From an uncultured Collinsella sp. (GTDB lineage: Bacteria > Actinomycetota > Coriobacteriia > Coriobacteriales > Coriobacteriaceae): DNA of 11,884 nt. Within the stretch, counting starts at the first letter, position 1. Each line of letters opens with the position of its first letter. Shown one piece after another: positions 6,264 to 11,884 of the stretch. The stretch covers positions 1 to 11,884 of the forward strand of contig CAUFXK010000057.1 of the NCBI GenBank assembly GCA_959596495.1, read 5' to 3'. The notes under the pieces were generated by a model that was given only the letters and a program-made list of their open reading frames with translations, did not search any database and was not told the DNA's origin. The translations under genes were made by a program, and so were the position numbers.

Positions 6264-6608
6264 TGACGTTCAGGTAATTCGTCGCACAAAATGATGGGGA
6301 ATAGTGGACGAGATTCCGGACTGAGCGGTTTTGATAGCCGATGCCGGGGTGGGTGCCCCCGCGCCGTGCAAAAATTGGAGTATTCTGCAACTATAGGGGG
6401 TCCGTTAATCTATTCCAGACCAAATAAAGCCGCTCAAGAGTTATCCAAGGGCGGTAAACAGACAAGGTCTTCCTCAAATGTTGCCTAACGTTCCCGTTCG
6501 ATAGCGTTTTTGTTTCTCATTTGGATTAACTTGTGGGTGCTGGAGGGCCGACCCTGCTGAATACTCGCAATTTTGCACATCGCTAGGGTACCCACCTTGT
6601 TAGCCGGT
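6264..6608. other. Gene-free stretch, mostly an inverted-repeat element
   Basis: No convincing gene is present. A 65-codon rightward open frame (6291-6488) has no good ribosome binding site and no recognisable domain, and it runs through the repeat element, so I do not call it. The element at 6346-6596 fills most of the region. Base composition is lower in GC than in the flanking zinc operon. Confidence 0.6.
6346..6596. repeat. ~250-bp element bounded by imperfect inverted repeats
   Basis: The core arms are 6366-6389 (GTGCAAAAATTGGAGTATTC...) and 6555-6578, whose reverse complement reads GTGCAAAATTGCGAGTATTC.... They agree at 20 of 24 positions without gaps. Outside the cores, GGTGGGT (6349-6355) faces ACCCACC (6590-6596). 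Inside, GTTAATC (6404-6410) faces GATTAAC (6524-6530). The right arm also has its own GTGGGT/ACCCAC ends (6533-6538 and 6590-6595), so it may be a complete ~64-bp repeat unit. The right end lies 12 nt from the stop codon of the nuclease-like gene. This may be a MITE-like element or two oppositely oriented copies of a dispersed repeat. No transposase is present. Confidence 0.6.
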
Positions 6609-7799
6609 CTAGCTTCCGGCCCCGAAGATTCTGCCCTCGGGCGCGAGGCTGCTTATTTGGGCAAATGATGGGCTGTCGGATTCGACAGTCTGCATGTCAT
6701 CGATTGCCGGAACTTCATTTATTGTCGGGTCATCCAGCGTGATGCCTTCGAGTGTTGCTTTTTCGAGGTCGATTCGTTGACGATCTTCGGAATCCTGGCG
6801 AAGCTGCTTCTGAATTCGCTTTTTCTCTTCTATAAACCTTCTGAGCACAAACTGTCTCAGGTCCTCTTGCATGATTTGAAAGTCTTTTGGCAGACGCGAG
6901 GGGCGTATGCTCTCTTTCCGTTGGATCGCCTCCATGACCCTAACGAAAGCGCTGGCATGCATAAAGGAATAACGACTGACGGTGATGATTCCGTATCCCA
7001 TGGACGCAAGCGCATTCTTGCGCTCCTCATCGATGGCGCGGTCTTCTTCCGCGTCATGATAAAACCCGTTGTATTCAATGTCTGTGCGAGATTTCTTTAG
7101 ATACGCATCCATAAAGAACTTTTTGCGCCTCGTGAGATTCTTTGCGGCAGCGGTGACCTGCACCTCGTAATCGGTCTCAATTCCCTTAATACCAAGCCCT
7201 CCTTCGCTTTTGGGCAGCGTCAGCATCATGACAAAGGCCGTTTCCATAGGAGACCGGCATCCGTCGCGCACACATTGGATCGCCTTTCGGGCAAGGGCCA
7301 GACCGTCGCATCTGGTAATGGAATTAAAGAACTGTTTCAACCTCTCGGTCGAGGTGAGCGCGAAACGCTCGTTATAAGAGGTGGAAGAGCCGGTTCCAAG
7401 GGAGTAAGCGCCGCACAATTCAAAGTAGTACTCCACCAGTTCGCGAAAAGGGAGATAGGTGGCGGCCTGAAGCGCGCAAAGCTCAACGCCAACAATGAAG
7501 ATGCCATCTTTGAGCTCTATAAAGCGTGAGTTCGAGAATCGTTTTGACGAAACGTAGCATTGACAGTTCAGTGCATAGCGCGCATTCCTGCGATCAAACA
7601 CCATTACCTCGAGGCAATCATTTGCGTCGAGGGAAACATCGTGTTTGGTGAGCCATTCTGCGGCTGCGTCAAGGAGCGTTCCGGTGGGACATGATCCGTA
7701 AATCGCGGCAGGGTTACAGGGCTCGGTGTCTTTCGCAGACGCCGAATACGCGGCCTGGTAGACCGCTTTTGCAGTGGTATGTGACAATACGATACTCAT
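6609..7799 (-). CDS. Predicted PD-(D/E)XK nuclease-like protein, DUF559/Vsr-like fold (396 aa)
   Basis: Protein of unknown role. The N-terminal ~160 residues have no motif I can name. Residues 183-280 fit the DUF559/Vsr-like endonuclease pattern: Glu186 (SPMETAF), Asp231 (FMDAYL), Glu242 in IEYNG, then a D-x(n)-R-x(n)-G tail (DEERKNALASMGYGIITV). Glu...Asp...ExN replaces the usual ExK, which is common in this group. A charged, probably coiled-coil segment follows (about 305-345), then an acidic tail. No Shine-Dalgarno precedes the ATG, so translation may be weak or leaderless. The gene is visibly lower in GC than its neighbours (56 of 120 bases at 7021-7140, against 46 of 60 at 4801-4860) and stands alone, suggesting acquisition. 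A defence or toxin role is possible but unproven. Confidence 0.72.
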   Translation of the reverse strand: MSIVLSHTTAKAVYQAAYSASAKDTEPCNPAAIYGSCPTGTLLDAAAEWLTKHDVSLDANDCLEVMVFDRRNARYALNCQCYVSSKRFSNSRFIELKDGIFIVGVELCALQAATYLPFRELVEYYFELCGAYSLGTGSSTSYNERFALTSTERLKQFFNSITRCDGLALARKAIQCVRDGCRSPMETAFVMMLTLPKSEGGLGIKGIETDYEVQVTAAAKNLTRRKKFFMDAYLKKSRTDIEYNGFYHDAEEDRAIDEERKNALASMGYGIITVSRYSFMHASAFVRVMEAIQRKESIRPSRLPKDFQIMQEDLRQFVLRRFIEEKKRIQKQLRQDSEDRQRIDLEKATLEGITLDDPTINEVPAIDDMQTVESDSPSFAQISSLAPEGRIFGAGS

Positions 7800-8148
7800 G
7801 GTATATATCGTGTCAGCTAATGCCGTGTTGATGGCGCTGAGTGGGAAAGTCGTTTTAGGGGCCTAACCAAATGCTGTCCAAAAGCTTGACGCAATTATGG
7901 GTTGGCACGCCTAAAATCAATGTTCTCGCAGCTTAGCTATAGCATATAAAAACTCAATTGCTGCACATTTGATATCGATGCATCACCATCCGACAACGAA
8001 TTACGTGTCGGGAATTGGCCGAAATCGTTCAAAATGAGGGTTCAGAATTTGTGATGGCAGATCTATCTGTGGAACGTAGGGCGGCCCCGCTGCGGTGTTT
8101 CCCGCTGCGAGGCCGCTCGTGAGCAAGCAGTGTTTGTCGCAGGCGTTG
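7800..8148. other. AT-rich gene-free stretch
   Basis: I see no credible gene in this 349-nt gap. It is the upstream region of the nuclease-like gene and the downstream region of the exonuclease gene. It contains a TATATA stretch right at the nuclease start (7802-7807), a 12-bp palindrome TTAGGGGCCTAA (7855-7866), an AT-rich segment (about 7910-7980) that could hold a promoter, and the hairpin at 8081-8116. No promoter can be assigned with confidence. Confidence 0.5.
8081..8116 (-). terminator. Strong GC hairpin downstream of the exonuclease gene
   Basis: GCGGCCCCGC (8081-8090) pairs with GCGAGGCCGC (8107-8116) with one G-T pair. After a single T-T mismatch, the stem continues as GCGG/CCGC (8092-8095 and 8102-8105) around a 6-nt loop. 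It lies about 30 nt beyond the exonuclease stop. There is no T-run on either side, so it may be a factor-assisted terminator or an mRNA-stabilising structure. Confidence 0.45.
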
Positions 8149-9117
8149 CTATTTCGCGAATAGGTTCTTGAGGTTGAACTCGGCCTGCACCGTGCGGAGC
8201 ATGAGGTCGGTGTCGTCCAGGCCCAGGTGCTGCTCGTTGGCGTCGGCGGCGAGGGTTCCGCGGCGGCGCGCCCAGTTCTCGAGTGCGGCGGGGGCGGACT
8301 CGCGGGGGAGCGAGCGGACGTCGGCATCCAGGCTGCGGCAGATCTGGCGCGAGTCGATGACGATGATCTTACCCGCGCGGCGTGCCTCGGCGTAACCGTC
8401 CAGGTGAATCTTGAACCAGCTGTCCTCAAAGGCGGCGTTATGCGCCATGTACGGGTACTTCTTCATAAGCTTGAGCAGCTGCTTTTGCAGCTCCTTGTTC
8501 TCGCGGAAGGGCGTTTTGCCGTCGATGTCGTCCCAGGTAATGTGGTGGATATTCGACAGCGGCACATCTTCGCCTCGGTAGATGTCGGGCAGGCCACAGT
8601 AGTGCGCCTCGGCGTCGTGCGGGATGGCGTCGCTGGTGAGTTCCATGATCTCCCAGCCGACGTTGATGATATAACCGCGTTCGGGTGCACGGCCGGTGGT
8701 CTCGATGTCGATACCGAGCACGGCGCCCTGGATGGGCTTGCGGGCGTAGGCCACGCCGAGCGCGTCGCGGTCACCGCGGATCTCGCGCATAACGGACGCG
8801 GCGGTGCGCTTTTGCATTTTGCCGATGGCGGCGCAGGTGTCGGCGTCGGACAGGCCGCGCGAGAGCGTCGCGGGCGTCACGTTGCGCAGGCGTGCCTCGC
8901 CAATCTGGTCGCAAAGGTCGCGGTTGCGGTCGGCCAGGTCGCGCACGGTGGCAAAGTCGAAGCCGGGGTCGTCCTCGGCAGTAAAATACTCGGTCTCGAG
9001 CACCTTGAGGGCCTCTTCGCCCTTCTGGCGCTCGGACTCCATGGCACCGTGATCGCCATAGATAAACATGGGGATAAACGGTTGGCGTTCGTATTCGAGT
9101 GCTTGCGAAACGTTCAT
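8149..9117 (-). CDS. DEDDh 3'-5' exonuclease-domain protein (322 aa)
   Basis: The C-terminal half (about 130-315) is a DnaQ/RNase T-like exonuclease that would remove nucleotides from 3' ends using two metal ions. Motif I is GIDIETTG (Asp137, Glu139), motif II is MAHNAAFEDSWF (Asp232), and motif III is HLGLDD (His297 and Asp302 with DEDDh spacing). IDSRQICRSL and GTLAADANEQH fit the family core. The first ~125 residues are charged and helical-looking and match no domain I recognise. AAGGAG lies 6 nt before the ATG. The gene is divergent from the metal exporter, with 171 bp between them. It could be a DNA-repair nuclease, an RNA 3' trimmer or a proofreading-like enzyme; the substrate is not evident. 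Confidence 0.87.
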   Translation of the reverse strand: MNVSQALEYERQPFIPMFIYGDHGAMESERQKGEEALKVLETEYFTAEDDPGFDFATVRDLADRNRDLCDQIGEARLRNVTPATLSRGLSDADTCAAIGKMQKRTAASVMREIRGDRDALGVAYARKPIQGAVLGIDIETTGRAPERGYIINVGWEIMELTSDAIPHDAEAHYCGLPDIYRGEDVPLSNIHHITWDDIDGKTPFRENKELQKQLLKLMKKYPYMAHNAAFEDSWFKIHLDGYAEARRAGKIIVIDSRQICRSLDADVRSLPRESAPAALENWARRRGTLAADANEQHLGLDDTDLMLRTVQAEFNLKNLFAK

Positions 9118-9178
9118 AGGCTGCTCCTTGGACGGGCCGCGTCGCGCGGCTCGGGGTTACTGAGTTATGGCGAGATGA

Positions 9179-9198
9179 TAGTTTACCATGGGCAACTA
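9179..9198. promoter_or_regulatory. Upstream operator palindrome of the exporter promoter
   Basis: TAGTTTACC and GGGCAACTA face each other with a 2-nt gap, 7 of 9 positions complementary. Each differs by one base from the TAGTTGACC/GGTCAACTA half-site found at 9214-9239. It ends exactly where the -35 hexamer TTGGCA begins (9199), a position suited to either activation or repression. Confidence 0.55.
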
Positions 9199-9226
9199 TT
9201 GGCACCACGCCTAGGTCAACTACAAT
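9199..9226 (+). promoter_or_regulatory. Promoter of the metal exporter gene
   Basis: TTGGCA (9199-9204) and TACAAT (9221-9226) are spaced by 16 nt and match the sigma-70 consensus at 4 and 5 of 6 positions. Operator half-sites lie directly upstream of the -35 and across the -10. The leader would be about 55 nt. Confidence 0.6.
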
Positions 9227-9239
9227 ACCCTAGTTGACC
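9214..9239. promoter_or_regulatory. Operator overlapping the -10 of the exporter promoter
   Basis: GGTCAACTA (9214-9222) and TAGTTGACC (9231-9239) are perfect inverted 9-mers separated by 8 nt. The left one overlaps the -10 and the right one lies over the expected transcription start, a typical repressor position. A site with the same 9-8-9 layout and a matching left half-site precedes the DtxR-type gene (2815-2840). Confidence 0.65.
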
Positions 9240-9288
9240 GCTAGGACTTTTACAATGCTGCCGAAAGACACGAAAGGTTCCATCCGTC

Positions 9289-10377
9289 ATGGATTTGCTG
9301 ATTGATATTTTGCTCGACGCCGGCAAGGACACGCTGTCGCTGGTGCCGTTTTTGTTGGTGACGTATCTGGCCCTCGAGACCCTGGAGCACGTCGCGGGTG
9401 ACAGCGTTAACGGCGCCATCAAGCGCGCCGGTGCCGCGGGCCCCGTGGTTGGCTCGTTGCTGGGCATGGTGCCGCAGTGCGGCTTTTCGGCAATGGCGGC
9501 CACGCTGTACGCCGGTCGTGTCGTGACCTTGGGCACGTTGGTGGCGGTGTTCCTTTCGACCTCCGATGAGATGCTGCCGCTGTTGCTCGCCGAGCAGGTG
9601 CCCGTGCAGACCATGGCGATGCTTTTGGCTTCGAAGGCACTGATCGCGCTGGTCACGGGCTTTATCGTGGACGCCGCCATTCGCGGCTTGCGTCGTAACG
9701 CTCGCGCGCATGCGACGATTCGCCGTACCGTGCTGGGAATCGCGGCCAACCCGGCCCACGTGAACTGCGCGCACGACGACCACACTGGCGGTGACATCAT
9801 CGACGAGGTGGCCGAGGCGGGCGTGAGCGCCGACCACATCCACGAGCTGTGCGAGCGCGACCATTGCGGCTGTGATGAAGACGAGGACGAGCACGAACAC
9901 GGACATGGCCACGATCACGGTCATGAGGGCGAACATGAACACCATGATGGTCACGGTCACTCCCACTCCCACGAAGGGACGCCTGTCCTGTCGATCATCC
10001 GCAGTGCGATCTCGCACACCATACAGGTATCGGTATTCATTTTTCTGGTGACGCTGATTCTGGTCGCCGTGCTCGAGACGTTCGGCGAATCGGCGATTGA
10101 GCAGTTCCTGCGCGGTAACGAGACGCTTGCGGTCCTGGGCTCGGCGCTTGTCGGCTTGATTCCCAACTGCTCGGCCAGCGTCGTCATCACGCAGCTGTAT
10201 CTGGAAGGCGCGCTGCAGCTGGCACCGATGCTCGCCGGCACGCTTATCTCCGCCGGCGTGGGCTACCTAGTGCTATTTCGCACCAACCGCAGCGCCCGCG
10301 AAAACGTCGTGTTCCTGATTATGATGTACGCTATCGGCGCGGGCTGGGGTCTCATCCTTTCCGCCGTTGGTCTCTAA
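9289..10377 (+). CDS. Predicted 10-TM heavy-metal exporter, ArsP_2 / putative manganese transporter family (362 aa)
   Basis: Polytopic membrane protein built of two halves that each carry a similar motif: GMVPQCGFSA (59-68) and GLIPNCSASV (289-298), each followed by a small-residue-rich helix pair. This internal symmetry matches the family named putative 10TM heavy-metal exporter (ArsP_2), whose members are often annotated as manganese transporters. The halves are joined by a long cytosolic-looking loop (about 155-232) that is acidic and holds 13 His between residues 202 and 228, with Cys160, Cys188, Cys193 and Cys195 nearby. It probably binds metal. The ATG follows AAAGG by 11 nt, a rather long spacing. 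The upstream operators suggest metal-dependent control. The exported ion (Mn, Zn, Fe or other) cannot be told from the sequence. Confidence 0.82.
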   Translation: MDLLIDILLDAGKDTLSLVPFLLVTYLALETLEHVAGDSVNGAIKRAGAAGPVVGSLLGMVPQCGFSAMAATLYAGRVVTLGTLVAVFLSTSDEMLPLLLAEQVPVQTMAMLLASKALIALVTGFIVDAAIRGLRRNARAHATIRRTVLGIAANPAHVNCAHDDHTGGDIIDEVAEAGVSADHIHELCERDHCGCDEDEDEHEHGHGHDHGHEGEHEHHDGHGHSHSHEGTPVLSIIRSAISHTIQVSVFIFLVTLILVAVLETFGESAIEQFLRGNETLAVLGSALVGLIPNCSASVVITQLYLEGALQLAPMLAGTLISAGVGYLVLFRTNRSARENVVFLIMMYAIGAGWGLILSAVGL

Positions 10378-10378
10378 G

Positions 10379-10428
10379 TAGATGTTTGGGATAGGCCGTA
10401 AAAACTGGGGTATACCGTAAAATCTACC
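10379..10428. repeat. GTAGAT-bounded repeat after the exporter gene
   Basis: GTAGAT (10379-10384) faces ATCTAC within AAAATCTACC (10419-10428). The same arms form the terminator hairpin at 10472-10508, so this appears to be a diverged, longer-spaced relative of that hairpin. It starts at the last base after the exporter stop codon region. Confidence 0.4.
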
Positions 10429-10471
10429 GCCATGACCTGGGCGTTGGGTGCGCGTCAATCGCCAAAACAAA

Positions 10472-10508
10472 AAGGTAGATTTTTAGGCATGTCCCAAAAA
10501 TCTACCTT
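10472..10508. terminator. Bidirectional terminator between convergent genes
   Basis: AAGGTAGATTTTT (10472-10484) and AAAAATCTACCTT (10496-10508) form a perfect 13-bp stem around an 11-nt loop. Rightward transcripts end with a TTGTTT tract after the stem. Leftward transcripts of the UPF0178 gene, whose stop is at 10511, run straight into it and then into TTTGTTTTGG. The placement between convergent genes supports use in both directions. Confidence 0.75.
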
Positions 10509-10510
10509 GT

Positions 10511-10993
10511 TTAGCGTAACAGCTCGGTGAGGTTGCGTTTAAAGCGGGCGCGATCTTCGCTGGTAAATGCCGCCGGTCCGCGAGTGCGTCCGCCGGCGCG
10601 GCGTACCTTCTTTTCCTCGTGGCGAATAAACAGCTGCATGTCGATGGTCGCCTTGTCGTACACGCGCCCGCGCACACCGATTGCGGCGGCATCGCGCCCG
10701 AGCACCATGCTCGCCAAGCCAATGTCCTGCGTCACGACCACGTCGCCCGCCTGCAGGCGTTCGACAATGGCAAAGTCGGCGCTGTCGGCGCCCACGCTCA
10801 CGTCGAGCGTCGTGACCCAAAAGCCGCGTCGCGCGTGCTCGGCATCGCGCGGGTCGTCGCGGCGAATGTGCCGTTCCAGGTTTTGCGTGCTGTTGCCGGC
10901 GATAACAACGGCGACGCCCGCCCGCCGCGCGCAGTCAATCGACTCGCGCGTGACCGGGCAGGCGTCTGCATCGATAAAGAGCGTTCGCGGCAT
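10511..10993 (-). CDS. UPF0178 (YaiI/YqxD, DUF188) family protein (160 aa)
   Basis: Small soluble protein with the family hallmarks: N-terminal FIDADACPV (Asp8, Asp10, Cys12), GADSADFAIV (68-77), GDVVVTQDIGLA (Asp90) and a C-terminal RTRGPAAFTSEDR segment before the last helix. The fold is related to PIN/NYN nucleases, and the conserved Asp residues resemble a metal site. No function is firmly established for the family as far as I know. Length is typical. Its ATG directly abuts the TAG of the DUF308 gene (TAGATG) and has no strong ribosome binding site, so translation is probably coupled to that gene. Confidence 0.92.
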   Translation of the reverse strand: MPRTLFIDADACPVTRESIDCARRAGVAVVIAGNSTQNLERHIRRDDPRDAEHARRGFWVTTLDVSVGADSADFAIVERLQAGDVVVTQDIGLASMVLGRDAAAIGVRGRVYDKATIDMQLFIRHEEKKVRRAGGRTRGPAAFTSEDRARFKRNLTELLR

Positions 10994-11596
10994 CTAGTGC
11001 ACCAGTTTGCCAAATTGAATAGCGCGAACAATCAGCGTTACGCCAAACACCAGCAGCGCGGCGCCGCTAAAGATGACGAGCATCTTGGCCGACCACAGCG
11101 GATAGATAAACACGAACATGCCGGCGATGATGGAGAGTGCACCGCTCAGGATGGCAAGGGCGCGGTTGGACGAAAGCTCGGACTCCAGAATGGACATGAC
11201 ACCTTCGACAATCCAGCCAAAGCCGGCCACGATAACCACCATCGTGGTGAGCGTCGCGGTCGAGAAGGCCTGGTTGCGCAGGATTATGACGCCGCCCAAG
11301 ATAATGAGTAGGTTGGAGATGATGCTCGTCACGCGCCAACCGGTGGGCAGCAGCGGCTCGAAAATGGCAGTGAACAGTCTGATGGCAGCAGTGATTACAA
11401 AGTAAAAACCCAGGACGGTCGTCAAAAAGACGAGGGACTTGGCGGGTGCAAAAAGCAGCGCGATACCAGCAATGAGTGCTAAGACGCCCGTGATGGCGTA
11501 GATCCAGCGTACGGCCTTGACGGCTTTGCCCGCCATGCTTTTCTCGTCAAATCCAAACTGGCTCGATTTTTGGTCATCGTTCTTAAAGATGCCCAT
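10994..11596 (-). CDS. HdeD-like DUF308 membrane protein (200 aa)
   Basis: Integral membrane protein with six predicted helices (about 30-50, 55-76, 88-107, 112-135, 146-165 and 169-192) in three repeated pairs rich in Gly and Ile/Leu/Val, the pattern of HdeD/DUF308 proteins. HdeD is linked to acid resistance in Escherichia coli, but the molecular function of the family is not known. The first 25 residues are polar and probably cytosolic (MGIFKNDDQKSSQFGF). AAAGGAG lies 5 nt before the ATG. It is the first gene of a leftward pair, with its stop codon touching the start of the UPF0178 gene. It is divergent from the gene at 11832. Confidence 0.86.
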   Translation of the reverse strand: MGIFKNDDQKSSQFGFDEKSMAGKAVKAVRWIYAITGVLALIAGIALLFAPAKSLVFLTTVLGFYFVITAAIRLFTAIFEPLLPTGWRVTSIISNLLIILGGVIILRNQAFSTATLTTMVVIVAGFGWIVEGVMSILESELSSNRALAILSGALSIIAGMFVFIYPLWSAKMLVIFSGAALLVFGVTLIVRAIQFGKLVH

Positions 11597-11784
11597 AATG
11601 TCTCCTTTCCGTGCGGCGTAAGCCTTGATCGTTACAACCAGTATCCCCTAAGGGCGCTGACGTATGGGTCGGGGAGGGCGAAACGTAACCCAAAGGCCCC
11701 GAATTGTTTCCGTTGTTCCCCACGTCGCGATTTTCTATTCAACAGGTGTAGAACATTGCGGCCCTGTTCGTTATTGCCTACGTT

Positions 11785-11803
11785 TTAGGTTAGATTTTCC
11801 TAA
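11785..11803. promoter_or_regulatory. DtxR/IdeR-type iron box
   Basis: TTAGGTTAGATTTTCCTAA matches the classic 19-bp DtxR/IdeR box (TTAGGTTAGGCTAACCTAA) perfectly in the left nine bases and at six of the last nine. It lies 28 nt upstream of the ATG at 11832, within the expected promoter. This suggests repression by an iron- or manganese-loaded DtxR-family protein. The half-site differs from the WAGTTNRCC sites at 2784-2865 and 9179-9239, so a different family member may act here. Confidence 0.6.
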
Positions 11804-11831
11804 GGACAATTGGCTTGTATTGGGGGTCCCT

Positions 11832-11884
11832 ATGAACGAAGCAGTTCCCGAGGCACCGTCGAGTGTCGAATCGATGGCAAAGCA
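11832..11884 (+). CDS. Start of a truncated gene, probably metal-regulated (partial)
   Basis: Only the first 17 codons (MNEAVPEAPSSVESMAK) are inside the window; the gene continues past 11884. GGGGG (11822-11826) lies 5 nt before the ATG as a weak ribosome binding site. The N-terminus is acidic and Pro/Ser-rich and carries no motif. The DtxR/IdeR box just upstream suggests an iron- or manganese-related product such as a ferrous-iron transport component, but nothing in the visible residues shows this. Confidence 0.5.
   Translation, partial: MNEAVPEAPSSVESMAK

Noticed and set aside
6291..6488. A 65-codon rightward open frame near the zinc operon promoter
   Set aside because: It has no ribosome binding site or domain and overlaps the inverted-repeat element.
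7855..7866. Palindrome TTAGGGGCCTAA as a DtxR-type box
   Set aside because: It keeps only the outer TTAGG/CCTAA and is 7 bp shorter than a DtxR box, so the resemblance is too weak.
8227..9237. A 336-codon rightward open frame antisense to the exonuclease
   Set aside because: The opposite frame has the DEDDh catalytic residues and a good ribosome binding site; this frame has neither, and it runs into the exporter promoter.
9901..9975. The His codon-rich tract as a DNA tandem repeat or CRISPR-like array
   Set aside because: The repetition comes from alternating His codons in a coding frame; there are no regular units or spacers.

Overview
The window looks like chromosomal DNA from a high-GC Gram-positive gut bacterium, most likely a Coriobacteriia relative such as Collinsella. 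This rests on the high GC at third codon positions, AAGGAG-type ribosome binding sites, the gene families present, and short intergenic repeats of a kind I associate with that group. No ribosomal RNA, tRNA, CRISPR array or insertion sequence is visible. The taxon is inferred, not proven.

Layout. At 44-2680 an ABC-F ATPase of the Uup type and a Cof-type HAD phosphatase form a tight rightward pair. They are followed by a short repeat cluster and a compact DtxR/MntR-type metal-dependent repressor (2889-3266). A 129-bp imperfect palindrome (3345-3473) separates this repressor from a leftward zinc-efflux locus (6263 down to 3490). That locus holds an SmtB-type repressor, a free-standing 72-residue HMA metal-binding protein, and a Zn/Cd P1B-type ATPase that lacks its own HMA domain. 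A TTGACA/TATAAT promoter for the repressor is covered by one arm of a perfect 23-bp inverted repeat. A third copy of the same operator lies in front of the ATPase.

From about 6264 to 8148 the DNA is visibly lower in GC. It carries a predicted PD-(D/E)XK (DUF559/Vsr-like) nuclease gene, a ~250-bp element bounded by inverted repeats just downstream of that gene, and a long AT-rich upstream region. This stretch looks acquired. A leftward DEDDh exonuclease (8149-9117) follows, divergent from a rightward predicted metal exporter (9289-10377) with a histidine-rich loop. The exporter promoter carries four related half-sites arranged as two inverted pairs. One pair has the same 9-8-9 geometry as a site in front of the DtxR gene, which suggests that the repressor, or a relative of it, controls the exporter.

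At the right end, a hairpin terminator separates the exporter from a translationally coupled leftward pair, a DUF308/HdeD-like membrane protein and a UPF0178 (YaiI/YqxD) protein. The last 53 bases begin a rightward gene that runs off the window and is preceded by a near-consensus DtxR/IdeR iron box. The common theme is transition-metal homeostasis: zinc export, probable manganese or other divalent metal export, a DtxR-type regulator, and an iron-box-controlled gene within about 9 kb.
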